DNA of 64,000 bases, taken from assembly GCF_025602895.1 (NCBI RefSeq), contig NW_026516348.1:1-64000 (forward strand), read 5' to 3'. The translations under genes were made by a program, and so were the position numbers. The notes under the pieces were generated by a model that saw only the letters and a program-made list of their open reading frames with translations, was not told the DNA's origin and made no database searches. Shown in pieces: positions 1 to 11,814 of this stretch. Positions within the stretch are counted from its first letter, which is position 1, and each line of letters starts with the position of its first letter. The stretch comes from Polychytrium aggregatum (lineage: Eukaryota; Chytridiomycota; Chytridiomycetes; Polychytriales).

Positions 1-1610
1 TTCCCTCGCCCATGCCAAGCCCTCGTCTTCCTCGCCGATCCTGCCTTCTTTGCGCCCGAGCGCCAGAAGGTCCTTTATGCCACCTCCTTCCTCCGCGGCG
101 AAGCTTTCAAATGGTACGATCCGCCTTTTATATGGCCAACCGCTTCCCGGCTTCCTTCGCGGATTTTGAAGTTGCCCTCAAGTCGACCTTCGGTGAGGAC
201 ACGGCCTCCTCGCAAGATAAGGCCTTGAACGACCTCAACGCTTGGTCCAGCTCAGTCCTGCCAAGCCTTCGCCACCCGCTTCTCCAGCTCCCCCGCGTCC
301 AGACTGACGAACCCACCAAGATGCACTTCTTCAAGGAGGGTTTGAAGTCTGAGGTCAAGTTCCACCTCTCATCGGTCTCCGCCCCGCTCCCGCTTCCTTT
401 GCCCGAGTTGATCAAGGCAGCGGTCGAGTACGACGATGCCCTCCATCGTCTCAAGGTCTCCTCCCTTCCCAACCTCCTCCTCCTCCTCTTCTTCGCTCTG
501 CTCCCCATCACCACCATTCTCCCCCCGCATGTTTCTTCTTCCTCCTCTTCTGCACCCACTCCCATGGACCTTGACTCTGTCTCGGTCCGCCCTGCTAAGC
601 TCTCCGACGTCGAGAAAAAGCGACGTCGTGAGCAGGGTCTCTGCTTGTACTGCGGGGAAAAGTCTTGTCCCGGCAGTCGCGATGTTCAGCAGTGCCCGGT
701 TCTGGTCAAACGGAACTCGGAAATGCTCACAGCCGAGCAGCACCTCGCAAGTAAGCGAGGTGTCTGTTCGGCGATACGAACATCTTCCCCCTCTGACTCG
801 TCACTATCGGACGATAAGCTTCTTCTTCCGGCCACTCTTATCGTCATGAGTCTTTCTGGCCCGGTCTCCATCTCCCTTTCTGTTTTTATTGATGATGGAT
901 GTTCCGCTCTTGCCCTCATTGATCCTGCCTTTGCCGATCTCCATAAACTCTCTCTTATCCTCTTTCTACTCCTTACTCCGTTTCCCTTGCTGATGGTTCT
1001 TCGGCCGGTTTCATTCGTTTCCAACCGCGCCTTTGACTCTGACCATTGGTTCCCACACCGAGTCGATTTCTTTTCTTGTGACTCGACTCTCCACCACTCC
1101 CATCACTCTTGGTCTTCCCTGGATGCGCTTGCATAATCCAGTTGTTAATTGGAAGTCCCTCTCCCTTTCATTCTCCGATCCCTCTTGCCTTGCTGATGGA
1201 CACATCCTCGCGGATGTCTCTGCTTCTTCCTTGGACACTCCGTCCGCTTCCGGCTCCTCGCCTCCCCCTTCGGGCACTTCGCCTTTGACTCCTCCTCCCT
1301 CCGGTCCTTCCCTTACACCGGTTCCCTCCTTTGGCACTTCGCCCCTTCCCTTTCTTCCCGCCTTGACTCTGCTTCGCTTTCTGAAGAGCCAACGGCTTTA
1401 TCTTCACCCGACATTGAGCTCGTTAATGCGGCGAGTCTTCTCTCCGTCTTGCACGGGAAGACAAGCTCGACATTTTCGCTGCCCAATGGATATCCGTCCT
1501 CCTTCGCCGGAGACGTATCCTACGGTGTCGATAAGGTCCGTGCTCACGACGAAGGTGTATGCCGAGTCTGGCACCCCTGTTGACTCTCGAGGCGTCCCAC
1601 TCAAATACAC
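1..1610 (+). pseudogene. gag-pol: A1 gag and 5' pol, frameshifted
   Basis: Retrotransposon capsid (gag) and the aspartic protease region. Stretches in changing frames match A2 gag, including the degenerate zinc knuckle CLYCGEKSCPGSRD near 640-690. They are followed by the protease-like segment with IDDGCSALALIDP near 890-930. Several one- or two-base changes relative to A2 (for example around 10-50, 110-120 and 470-500) shift the frame, so no continuous gag or pol is present. The segment stops at 1610 where the B-prime LTR begins, inside the codons that in A2 link protease and reverse transcriptase. Confidence 0.85.
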
Positions 1611-1994
1611 TGTGAGGACCACGACAAGCAACGACACTGGACGACCAGGTGCTTGGCGAACAACGATAAGCTATATTACGACTTATCAGATAACAACAAG
1701 TGTTGTTCGAACTGCAGATACAAAATGGGTGCAAGAAAGGAGGGGCTTTATAGCCAAGAGGGAAACCGAAGGGCGAAAGTGGGCGAGAGGGGTGGAGCGA
1801 CAAACGAGGGACGAGATGGGGGTGCGAGGGAGGCGGAGCTCTAGAGAGAGGGGCGAAGCACAGCGCAGTCGGAGGCGAAGTAAGAGTCATCGGCGCCAGC
1901 CAATCAGGGAATACACGCCAAGACAAACAAACATGACTCACGGTGCATCACGCGCAGCAGTCCACACGTGTTCCCAACGTGCATGATCATCACA
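1611..1994 (-). repeat. B-prime 3' LTR
   Basis: 384 bp, near-identical to 7124-7508. One visible difference is GAGCTCTAGAG here against GAGCTGCTAGAG in the partner. It is the 3' LTR because the element reads on the minus strand. Confidence 0.92.
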
Positions 1995-4900
1995 TCATCC
2001 CCTCCCCAAACTACGGCCACTCCTGCGAACAATAAGTCCAGGCTTGTCGGGGTACCGGCGGTGGAAGTCGGCTATCTTGTCGGGAGCGTTAACGTAGTTG
2101 GCGGGCTCCCAGCTGCGATGATCAGTCGAGTAGCCCTTCCAATCAACGAAATAGCTCAACTTACCGCGGACCAGCTTGGAGTCGAGGATCTCCTGGACTT
2201 CATACTCCAAGTGGTCGTCGACGCGGACTGGCGGAGGAGGGTCTTGGATGCGGCCGGGGAGGGTGTTCGACTTGTGGGGCTCAAGGGAGACATGGAACAC
2301 CGGATGGATCTTGAGATCCTTGGGAAGGTCGAGGCGGAAGGCGAGGGAACCGATGGCTTCGACGATCTTGTAGGGTCCGATGCGCTGGTAGTCCAACTTC
2401 TTGCTTGGACGGGTGGTCTTGATGTTGCGTGTTAGGACCCAGACTTGATCGCCAGGAGCGAACTTGGGAGCGTCGGACTTGTGGGCATCCGCAAAGCGCT
2501 TGTAGTCCGCCTTGGCCTTCTCGAGGTTCTCCTTCAGCAACGCCAAGTTGTGCTGAAGGTGTTCGACTCGGTCGGTCGCGGAGGGGACATCGAGGCTGGA
2601 AGGAAGGACCGGAGACTCGAATCGAGGGTTGAAGCCGTAAGTCGCCAGGAACGGGGAGGCCTTGGTCGAGGTGTGCTCGAGGTTGTTGTATGAGAACTCG
2701 GCGAGCGGGAGCAGCATCGCCCAGTCATCCTGCTGGTACGAGGTGTAGCAGCGGAGATGCTGGTTGATGACTTGGTTGACCCGCTCAGTCTGTCCATCGG
2801 TTTGGGGGTGGAACGCCGTGGACAGACTGGTCTTGATGCCGAGTTCTGAGCACAGGGCCTGCCAGAACCGCGAGGTGAACTGGCTTCCTCGGTCCGAGAC
2901 GATGTTGTCCGGGAGACCGTGGAGACGGAAGATGTTGTCGAGGAACAGCGACGCTGTTTCCTCGGCACTTGGGAGGGACCGACAGGGAAGGAAGTGGGCC
3001 ATCTTGGTCAGGCTATCGACGACGACAAAGATGCAAGTCTTGCCGTTGGACTCGGGGAGGTCGGTGATAAAGTCCATCGTCACCAGAGACCAGGGTCGCG
3101 ATGCCGTCGGGAGGGGCTGCAAGTATCCAAACGGCTTATGTCGAGGGACTTTCGAGCGTGCACAAGTGTCGCACGTCGAGACATAAGCCTGGACATCCTT
3201 GCGGATTGAGGGCCACCAGAACTGCCTCGAGATCAGTGCCCGAGTCCGCCGAATGCCAGGATGTCCAACAGCGACAGGATCGTGGCATGACTTGAGGACG
3301 GGGACTCGACACGACTCGGGCACAACGATCTTGTCCATGAAGGTGAGGAGACCATCCTTCAGGACATACTTGGGATCGTTGCGGAGCTGGTCCAGGGACG
3401 GGTCCTTGGGTTGCTCCTCGGCAATGAGCTTGAGCAAGTCCACAGGGCGAGTGGAACTTGCATCCGAGGAGCGACGGACGGCACAGGCGACGAAGGTGGC
3501 AGCAACGGGGGAGGCTCCTTGGACACAGGTGCGGACGGAGGGACGTAGTCCGGGCGGCGGGAGAGAGCGTCGGCCTTGCCGTTCTTTGGACCGGGGAGGT
3601 ACTGATCCGGAGGTCGAACCGAGACAGGAACTGCGACCACCGGGCGTGTCGCTGGTTGAGGATGCGGGCCGACGCCAGGTATTCCAAGTTCTTGTGGTCG
3701 GTAAGGACTTGGACTGGGTGTTGGGCACCTTCGAGGTAGTGTCGCCAGACCTCGAAAGCCTCCTTGATGGCCAAGAGCTCCTTCTCATAGATGCTGTAGT
3801 TGCGTTCAGCATCCATGAGCGTGCGGGAGTGGAAGGAGCACGGGTGCAGGTGGCCATCGGAGCCGCGCTGGGACAGGACGCATCCGATCGCAAAGTCTGA
3901 GGCATCAGACTCCACGACAAAGGGCTTGGATGGGTCGGGGTGCGCAAGGACGGGCTCGGAGACGAAGGCTTCCTTGAGGGACTGGAAAGCCTTGTGGGCG
4001 TCGGGGGACCAGCGGAAGACCTGGGACTTCTTGAACAGGAGCGTGAGCGGACCGGCGATCTTGGCATATCCGTCAATGAAGCGACGGTAAAAGTTCGAGA
4101 ACCCAATGAAGGAGCGAAGGTCGGAGACATTGCGGGGGACGGGCCAGTCGACAATGGCGGAGAGCTTTGCTCGTTCCATCTCGATACCCTTGGGCGAGAT
4201 GACGTAGCCGAGGAAGACCTTGTCCTTGGAGAACTCGCACTTCTCCAGCTTGCAGTACAACTTTGCAGCCTGGAGCTTGGCCAGGACCTGCTTGACGTGA
4301 TTTGCATGCTGAGTGGGGTCAGCGCTGTAAATCAAAATGTCGTCAAGGTAGGCAATCGCAAAGTTGTCCAGTTCATCACGAAGGACATCGTTGATGAAGT
4401 GCTGGAAGGTGGCCGGAGCATTGGTGAGTCCAAAGGGCATCACCAAGTACTCGAACTGGCCGTAACGAGTGCGAAAGGCCGTCTTCCACTCGTCGCCTGC
4501 GCGGATACGCAGCAGGTTGTAGGCCCCGCGGAGGTCCAGCTTCGTGAACACCTTCGCGTCCCGGACTCGGTCCAGCATCTCATTGATCAACGGTAAGGGT
4601 AACGATTCTTGACCGTGATCGTGTTCAATGCGCGATAGTCCACGCAGAGACGCAGAGAGCCGTCCTTCTTCTTGACGAAAAGGATCGGAGAACCGGCGGG
4701 AGAGGACGAAGGACGGATGAACCCTTTGACGAGGTTGTCGTCGAGGTATTCACGAAGGGCCTTGAGTTCGGGCTCTGACAGGGAGTAGAGCGGTCCGAAC
4801 TTGGGGGTCTTGCCGGGCTCCAGGTCGATCGGGCAGTCGTACGTCCGGTGCGGGGGCAACGAATCGGCTTCCTGCTTCGAGAAGACTGAGCCAAACGACT

Positions 4901-5937
4901 TGTACTCCTCGGGGATCGACGTCGAGAGGGGCGTCGGATCCGGATCGGTGGCAGGAAGGACGAGGACTTGGAACACAGTCAGGGGGTCGGGGCTAGACTG
5001 TGTGTCGAGGACGGACTGCTCCAACGACTTGTACCTGATCGCTTGGACACGGACAGGAGCGGGGCTGGGAGCAACGGGACCGGGGAGACCAGGACGGACG
5101 GAGACGAGACCGGAGGGACCAGGACGAGCAGCACAGGAACAGGGCACCTCACTCGGAACACAATCAGAATAACGTTGAGCGATCACTTTATTCTGATCAT
5201 CTTCGCGAGTACAAACGGTGCGAGGCGAAGAAGCGAGCACCACAGTGGTGTCGGTAGAGGCACGAGGGAAAACATTGGGTGTGTCGCCAACAAGAGGAAG
5301 GGGAGAAGGAGAAACGAAGAAACGGAAGGGAGGGAAGAGGCATCCACAACCTTGAGGATGTGGTTTGCAGGACGGGGAAGGCAAAGGAGTCCACGAGCCC
5401 AGTGGAACCTGGGTTCGATGGACTGCAGCCAGGGATAGCCAAGGATAACAGGTTGGGGGGAGACTTAATGACATCAAAGGAAAGGTGTTGAGTGTAGTCC
5501 CCAAGAACAATCTTGAGGGGTTCCGTCTCAAAAGTGATGGGGCCGGAAGAAAGTGGCTGGCCATCGACACCTTGGACAGGGAGGGGAGTGGATTTGGAAA
5601 CGAGGGGGACCGAGAAGCGGTCAACAAAGCTCTCGTCGATGAAGTTGCCGGAGGCACCAGAATCGACGAGAAGTTGGCAAGAGAGGGAGCGACCAGAAGG
5701 GAGAACAAGAAGCGGAGAAAACGGGAGAAGACGAAGAAATCGACGAACGCACGAAGAAGGCTCGGAGCAGAGATCAGTGTCGGCAGCATGGTTCGAGCAG
5801 ATGACCAAGTTCGCAGGTGGTGTGGAGATCGGGAGCTCTGTCAAAGACATCTGGGAGCCAGATGTGCCCTTAGAAGAGGCGGGTTTGACAGAGTGCGATC
5901 CACCACCGACTACATTGATCATTCCACACATAGCCAT
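1995..5937 (-). pseudogene. pol: B-prime pol, frameshifted polyprotein
   Basis: Protease, reverse transcriptase, RNase H, integrase and chromodomain are all recognisable but spread over several frames. Protease: [15 protein letters not shown] near 5680-5630. Reverse transcriptase: [11 protein letters not shown] near 4650, then [12 protein letters not shown] near 4350. RNase [14 protein letters not shown] near 3900. Integrase: zinc motif H-H-C-C near 3290-3150 and the D, D, E triad in MDFITDLP, VSDRGSQFT and TDGQTERVN. Chromodomain: LEYEVQEILDSKLVRGKL near 2200. Frame breaks fall near 5450, 4590, 3600 and 3450 by comparison with intact family B pol. The element therefore cannot make a full polyprotein unless some breaks are sequencing errors. 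Confidence 0.9.
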
Positions 5938-5962
5938 GCGTTCGACACTTACCTCATGCTCC

Positions 5963-7003
5963 TTACCATCGACGCTTGCTTCTGGAGGAAGGGGAGACGG
6001 CTCCAGATCTAAGCCTCCACTTAGATCTGGGCCTGGTCGTTTCCCGACTCGAAGTGTTCCTCCTCACCATCATCGTAGACGATGGTTCGGACAACCTTCG
6101 AACGGGGACGGGAGCCGGGAGCCTGAGGACGGGAGCCGGGAAGCGGGAACCAGAGGCGGGAGCACGGGAGCCGGACTTGAGGGGGCAGGACTTGGCGACG
6201 TGGCCGGGCTTGCCACAGCGGAAGCAGAGGCGCTCCTGGAAGCGGCGGTTCTTCTCCTCGGGGGTCAGGCGGCTGACGACGGCGGCGTCGATCTGCATCG
6301 GCTCGGAGTAGAGAACCGGAGGCTCCTGGGCGGGCGGCTGGAAGGACGGGGTGCGGGAGTTGAAGGCCTGGGTGCCGAAGGAAACAGGGCCAGTGTTTCG
6401 GAGCTCGTTGTTGAGCTCGATGATGCGTGCATCGATCTTGAGGCAACGCTCGACGAACGGGACCAAGCGGAGAGGGAGAGGGTCGATGAAGGAGAGGCGC
6501 TGCTTGATCTCCCTCGACAGGCCACGGCGGAAGGCGGAGATCTTGGCTTCGTCGTTCCAGGGAAGGTCGGCGGCAACGCGGAGGAACTCTGAGGCATAAT
6601 CCATGCACGAGCGGTTGCCCTGTGCCATGGAGGAAAGGAGCAGCTCGGCAGTGTGGGTGCGGTCGGGATCGTCAAACGCTTGGCGAAAGCGTTCCATGAA
6701 CGAGTCGAACGAGTGCAGGATTTGATCGTTCGACTCGATCAAGGGAGTCGCCCACTGGAGGGCCGGACCAGTGAGCAAACTCAAGACGTAACCCACCTTG
6801 ACTTGCTCGGACGGGAACCTGGATGCCTGGAGCATCATGAGCAGGCGGCACTGGTTGACGAAGGGGCGGAACTTTGACCTGGTGCCGTCGAACTTGTCCG
6901 GGGTCGGCATGTGCGGGAGCTGTGGGGCGGCGGAAGAATGTGTGGTCCGGAGGAGAACCAGTTCCTCCTGGAGGGCAACGATTTGGGCCTGGAGTTGGTC
7001 CAT
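5963..7003 (-). CDS. gag: B-prime Gag (capsid/nucleocapsid)
   Basis: Retrotransposon structural protein that packages the RNA. It opens with a coiled-coil-like heptad (MDQLQAQIVALQEEL), followed by the Ty3-type gag core with VNQCRLLM and LLTGPALQWATPLIE. Near residue 250 it has a zinc knuckle CFRCGKPGHVAKSC (CX2CX4HX4C). The ATG is at 7003, about 120 bases inside the 5' LTR. The last about 50 codons run out of frame compared with family B gag (the RTIVYDDGEE segment lies in another frame), so the tail is frameshifted. The 346-residue length is close to the 325 of family B. Confidence 0.88.
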   Translation of the reverse strand: MDQLQAQIVALQEELVLLRTTHSSAAPQLPHMPTPDKFDGTRSKFRPFVNQCRLLMMLQASRFPSEQVKVGYVLSLLTGPALQWATPLIESNDQILHSFDSFMERFRQAFDDPDRTHTAELLLSSMAQGNRSCMDYASEFLRVAADLPWNDEAKISAFRRGLSREIKQRLSFIDPLPLRLVPFVERCLKIDARIIELNNELRNTGPVSFGTQAFNSRTPSFQPPAQEPPVLYSEPMQIDAAVVSRLTPEEKNRRFQERLCFRCGKPGHVAKSCPLKSGSRAPASGSRFPAPVLRLPAPVPVRRLSEPSSTMMVRRNTSSRETTRPRSKWRLRSGAVSPSSRSKRRW

Positions 7004-7123
7004 GTGGGCTTTGAAAGTGGGGAGCGAGGATGCAGGGAAGACAACAGAGAATAGAAGGATGAGGGCAGCAACGAAGCCTCAGCCAAGCAGGTGGTCAGAC
7101 AGAGAGAGGGAGTTCGAACAATA

Positions 7124-7508
7124 TGTGAGGACCACGACAAGCAACGACACTGGACGACCAGGTGCTTGGCGAACAACGATAAGCTATATTACGACTTATC
7201 AGATAACAACAAGTGTTGTTCGAACTGCAGATACAAAATGGGTGCAAGAAAGGAGGGGCTTTATAGCCAAGAGGGAAACCGAAGGGCGAAAGTGGGCGAG
7301 AGGGGTGGAGCGACAAACGAGGGACGAGATGGGGGTGCGAGGGAGGCGGAGCTGCTAGAGAGAGGGGCGAAGCACAGCGCAGTCGGAGGCGAAGTAAGAG
7401 TCATCGGCGCCAGCCAATCAGGGAATACACGCCAAGACAAACAAACATGACTCACGGTGCATCACGCGCAGCAGTCCACACGTGTTCCCAACGTGCATGA
7501 TCATCACA
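7124..7508 (-). repeat. B-prime 5' LTR with promoter and self-primer
   Basis: 385 bp. On the minus strand a TATAAA box starts at 7265. Exactly 39 nt downstream, at 7226, begins AGTTCGAACAA. Two bases inside the element beyond the LTR end (7121-7111) is its perfect 11-nt complement, TTGTTCGAACT. Confidence 0.92.
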
Positions 7509-10448
7509 TACAATGAGTTTGGCGACGTTTTCAGCCTCAAGTCTGACCCTCCTTCTTCCTTGCCCTCCTCGTCGTCCGTATGACTTGTCTATTGAGTTTG
7601 TACGAACCGAGGATGGAAAGGAACCTCGTTTGCCAAAGCCGGGGAAAGTCTATCCTTTGTCCCCGGCCGAGGAATCTGCTCTTTCGGAGTATCTGACCAA
7701 CGCCCCTCGCACGTGGTTGGATCTCCAAATCCTCTTCTCCCGTTGGTGCTCCCTGCTTCTTCGTGAAGAAGCCCAATGGTGGTCTTCGCCTTTGCGTCGA
7801 CTACCGGGGCCTCAATGCCATCACGAAGAAGAACCGCTACCCTCTTCCCCTCTTCCAGGATCTTCTTGATAAACTTTCCTCTGCCCGCGTCTTCTCACAC
7901 CTTGACCTTCCTGATGCTTACCACTTGGTTCGTGTCAAGAAGGGCGATGAGTGGAAGACTGCTTTTGTTTGCAAATCTGGCTCATTTGAGTACAATGTTA
8001 TCCCCTTTGGTCTTTCGAATGCCCCCGCTGCTTTCAGTTTTTTATGAACGACATCTTCTCGGACCTCCTTGGTGTCTGTGTTGTCATTTATCTTGACGAC
8101 ATCCTGATCTTCTCAAAAGATCCCCAGGAGCATGAGGAGCATGTTAAGCTTGTTTTCTCTCTCGCCTTCGTGAACACTCCCTTAAGGTCAATCCGGCCAA
8201 GTGTTCTTTTGACCTTTCTGAAGTTGATTTTCTCGGCATGATCATTTCTGCCGATGGCATCAAAATGGACCCTGCCAAGGTCGAGGCCGTTTCCCTTTGG
8301 CCTGTTCCCTCTTCTGCTCGCGATATCCAAGTCTTTATTGGTTTCGCAAACTTTTATCGCCGCTTCGTCAAGGACTTTTCTGCACTTGCTCGTCCTTTGA
8401 CTTCCCTCACTACCAAATCCTCCACCTTCTCTTGGTCTCCCGAGGCCCAAGAGGCTTTTGATTCTCTAAACGTTCCTTCACTTCCGCACCTATTCTTCGA
8501 TACTTTGATTTCTCTAAACCCGCTGTCATCGAGCCCGATGCTTCTGACTTTGCTTTGGGTGCCGTCCTTTCTCAGTTTGACCCTGACGGCGCTCTTCACC
8601 CCGTTGCTTTTCACTCTCGGCAATTCCGTCCCGCCGAGGTGAATTATGACACTCACGACAAAGAGCTCCTCGCCATTGTCGATTCCTTTACTGCCTGGCG
8701 TCATTACTTGATGGCTGCCGACCCCTGATCATCCCACTCTTGTTTCTCTGATCATCAGAACCTTACCCGGTTCACTTCCGCTTCCCAACTTTCTCGCCGC
8801 CAGTTCCGGTGGGCCCAATTCCTTTCTGACTTTGCTTTTCGCATTTACCACCGCCCTGGTCGTCTCAACACCAAAGCCGATGCTCTCAGTCGCCGTTCTG
8901 ACTTTGAGATAAAGCCTGGTGACTCCCTCCACTCCACCAACTTCCTTCAGCTGTTCGAGTCTATTTCTCTCGACAGCATCACTGTTATCGGCTCGAATCC
9001 CGACTTTCTTTCCGAGATTCGAGCTGCCACCCTTTCTTGTTCCCTTCCTTTCTGACTTTAACGCCAAACGTCTTGATGGCGATTACTCCTTCCGTGACGG
9101 TCTCCTTTACTTTAAAGACCTGATCGTTGTCCCTTCCCCCGAGCTCCAGCTCAAAGTGTTTGAGCAACGTCACTGCTCCGCTGCCGCTGGTCACTTTGGT
9201 CTTGCCAAGACCGTTGAGCTCGTCTCCCGGGACTTTCACTGGCCCCGGCTTCGTAAGTCTGTGCGTCGCTTCATTGCTAATTGTGAAGCGTGCCAGCGAG
9301 CCAAGCCGTCCCGTCACTCCCCTTATGGTTTACTTCATCCTCTCCCCGTTCCTTCCGAACGTTGGTGGGACCTGTCGATGGACTTCATCACGGATCTCCC
9401 ACCTTCGAACGGTTTTGACTCGATCTTCGTGGTTAAGGACCGCCTGTCCAAACAAGCACACTTTGTGCCCACCACGAAGACGGTTACAGGCGAGCAAACC
9501 GCCGAACTCTTCCTCTCCCACATCTTCCGCTTGCATGGTTGTCCCCGGTCTATTGTTTCGGACCGAGGAACTCAGTTTACTTCGGCCTTCTGGAGGCGCT
9601 TCAATGAGCTTCTGAAGACGAAGATTTCCCTTTCTTCTGCCTTCCACCCCGAGACCGACGGTTCGACCGAGGTTCTCAACCAGGTCATCGAGCAGTATTT
9701 GCGTATCCATTGCAATTACCTGCAAGACGACTGGACCCTTCACCTTCCCCTTGCCGAGTTCACTTACAACAACTCGGAAAACACCTCCACTGGCATGACT
9801 CCCTTCTTTGCAGTCCATGGCCATCACCCCATTTTCGATCCCTCTATCATTCGTGATCCCTCTGTTGTGCCCTCTGCCGAAGAACGTGTCGACCGACTTC
9901 AGACCGTTCTCGAGGATCTCAAGGCCAACCTCCGGGTTGCCCAAGAGTCCTACACTGTGCAGGCCAACAAATCCCGTCTCCCCACTCCCGACATCTCCGT
10001 TGGCGACCTCGTTTTTCTGGATCGTCGCCACATTCGCACCCTTCGTCCCTCCAACAAGCTTGACCAGAAAAAGCTTGGCCCCTTTAAAGTTCTTCGCCGC
10101 ATCAACCCCGTTGCCTTTGAGCTTAAACTCCCTTCCACACTTAAAGTTCACCCCGTTTTCCATGTATCCCTCCTTGAACCCCGAACGAAGGACATTGTTC
10201 CCGAGTTCACCCAACCAGAACCACCTCCCATTCTTGTTAACTCCCAGGAAGAGTTTGAGGTCGAGACTGTTCTCGATTCTCGGCTCTTCCGTGGTCGCTT
10301 ACAGTACTTGGTTCAGTGGAAGGGCTATTCCGAGACTGACCGGTCTTGGGAGCCCGCTGCCAATGTTTCCCACGCCACTGATCTTGTTGCTGACTTCCAC
10401 CTTCGCTATCCCTCAAAGCCGAAGGCGACGTCCGGAGTTCGTCGCTAA
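7509..10448 (+). pseudogene. pol: A1 pol, 3' part: RT, RNase H, integrase, chromodomain
   Basis: Continuation of A1 pol after the nested insertion. The reverse transcriptase is broken across frames: YNEFGDVFS at 7509, VDYRGLNAI near 7800, IYLDDILIFS near 8090. From about 8919 the frame is open for 509 codons through RNase H remnants and integrase (SMDFITDLP, VSDRGTQFTSAFW, HPETDGSTEVLNQ). It closes with a chromodomain (EVETVLDSRLFRGRLQYLVQ) and stops at 10446-10448. The N-terminal breaks make it inactive, but the integrase-chromodomain half is intact. Homologous to A2 pol throughout. Confidence 0.88.
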
Positions 10449-10461
10449 GGAAGGGGATGAT

Positions 10462-11252
10462 GTTAGGGATAGCTCCTGCTTGTTCTCCACTTTGACTGCA
10501 CACTTGGCTAGTTCTTTTGCCTTTCTGTTTGTTTGTGTGTAGCCTTGCAGTTCCCCTCCGATTTTCCGCCTTTTGCCTGTCTTTTCCGCTCCTTCCGCAC
10601 TTCCGTTTTCCCGCGCTGCTCCGCTTCCTTTGTCTTCTTCGCACGCGCCGGTTTGTTTGTGCACGCGCCTTGCTGCGATTGGTTGCAATTCGGCTGCCGG
10701 TCATGTGTCCCCCCACCGGTGACTCATGACCTGCCTGACCGCCCCGATCTCTTGTTCATCTCGCATGCATTTGCCCCAACCTTATACTTGACCAATCCGC
10801 TTCTTGGACGTTGAGTCACATTGCTTCGCCTTTGCACGTTTCTCCTGCCAGGTGCTTCGCTTTTGCTTGCGCCTCTCTCGCTTTGGTTCTCTGCCTGTCT
10901 CGGTGGTCCTTCTCGGCCCTCGTTCGTGCATCGCCCCCTTCGCCCTGCTCGATCGCCCACTTTTCCCTCCCTTGGCCGCCCTTCGCTGCCAAGTCCGGAC
11001 TTGTCTATAAATAGCCTGACCCCCGCGATGTGTAGTCGAACCTTAGCGTTCAAAATAGGACTAAATAAAGTGCCTTCTACTTTATTCTCTGAGTGTTCCT
11101 CACGTCTCATTTCGAGACAAGTCTTATCTTGAACGGATCTTTGCTTCCCTCGCTCCCTCTCCGAGTCCACTTCGGACTCTACCCTTGCTTTCCCTGAGCT
11201 CACTTCGAGCTCACTTCTTCTTTTGCCGTTGAGTCCCCTTTGGACTCTAACA
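10462..11252 (+). repeat. A1 3' LTR (family A)
   Basis: 791 bp, begins TGTTAGGGATAG and ends ACTCTAACA. It contains a TATAAATA box near 11007, then AGCGTTCAAAAT, and an AATAAA signal shortly after. Nearly identical to both A2 LTRs. Confidence 0.95.
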
Positions 11253-11814
11253 GGAGCGGGTACATGAGCAGCAAGTGATCCAAGTGCGGGAGGGGTGCGA
11301 CTGCGAGGGGGAGTGCGATCGAAACTGAGCAGGTCCAGCAGCTTGTCCACTGGTCCCACTCCGGCTATACCACTTTCCACCCAAGTCGGGTGGGCCGTCT
11401 TGAGGGCTGCGACCTTGCGGACCAGGACTTGATGCGGATCCACACACTGCTGTGCGTGGGTCCTGGTCAAGTCGATCCCGGATCCGTGTCGAGCCAGGTT
11501 CTTGCACTTGCGGTAGCCAAATCTGAAGTGGCCTGGGAGAGCACCGAGTCGCCATCGGACCATGAACATGAGCATGATCATGGATCCTTGGTACCCGCGA
11601 GCCTCCCAGAGTCCCGACATCTTGGTCGACGGGGTGCAGGCGGCGGTGAGCTGCTTGGAGCGGTCGAAGCCGTTCTTCATGTGGTCCTCGAAGATGAGGG
11701 TCTTGATCGGGACGGGCTGGGGTCGGGGCGGTCCGGGCGGCGGCGGCTGGTGTCGGGTCTTGCCTCGGTAGATCTCCGTGGCCGTGAGGGAGTGGTCGGC
11801 CTCTTGTCGGCGGA
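11253..11814. other. Orphan segment between A1 and the B array, with an open minus-strand frame
   Basis: The only non-LTR-element stretch in the left half. On the minus strand the frame is open across the whole segment and enters both flanking LTRs, so it looks like an internal piece of a coding sequence of at least about 187 codons. The predicted peptide has a proline-rich stretch (PPPPGPPRPQPVP) and a methionine-rich stretch (GYQGSMIMLMFMVRW). I recognise no family. It could be a fragment of a virus gene or of a host gene cut by A1 on one side and B1 on the other. Confidence 0.45.

Larger units (their letters stand above)
1611..7508 (-). mobile_element. B-prime: older family B-related chromovirus nested in A1
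   Basis: Minus-strand element bounded by two LTRs (1611-1994 and 7124-7508) that start TGTGAGG and end ATCACA on the plus strand. The target was TACAA, as shown by uninterrupted A2. The right flank is TACAA and the left is TACAC, so one duplicate base has changed. Gag lies at 7003-5963 and pol at 5937-1995, with several frameshifts. The polypurine tract on the minus strand is GGGGAGGGGATGA, abutting the LTR at 1994. Gag and pol are clearly related to, but well diverged from, family B. Confidence 0.92.
1..11252 (+). mobile_element. A1: family A Ty3/Gypsy chromovirus, 5' end outside window, split by B-prime
   Basis: Left part 1-1610 carries gag and the start of pol. Right part 7509-11252 carries the rest of pol and the 3' LTR. 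The interrupting 1611-7508 is a separate minus-strand element. The join point is known from the intact copy A2, where the same coding sequence is continuous. Compared with A2 the body has many small insertions and deletions that break the reading frames, yet the 3' LTR is nearly identical to the A2 LTRs. The polypurine tract before the 3' LTR is AAGGAAGGGGATGA. The 5' LTR and the left target duplication lie outside the window. Confidence 0.9.
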
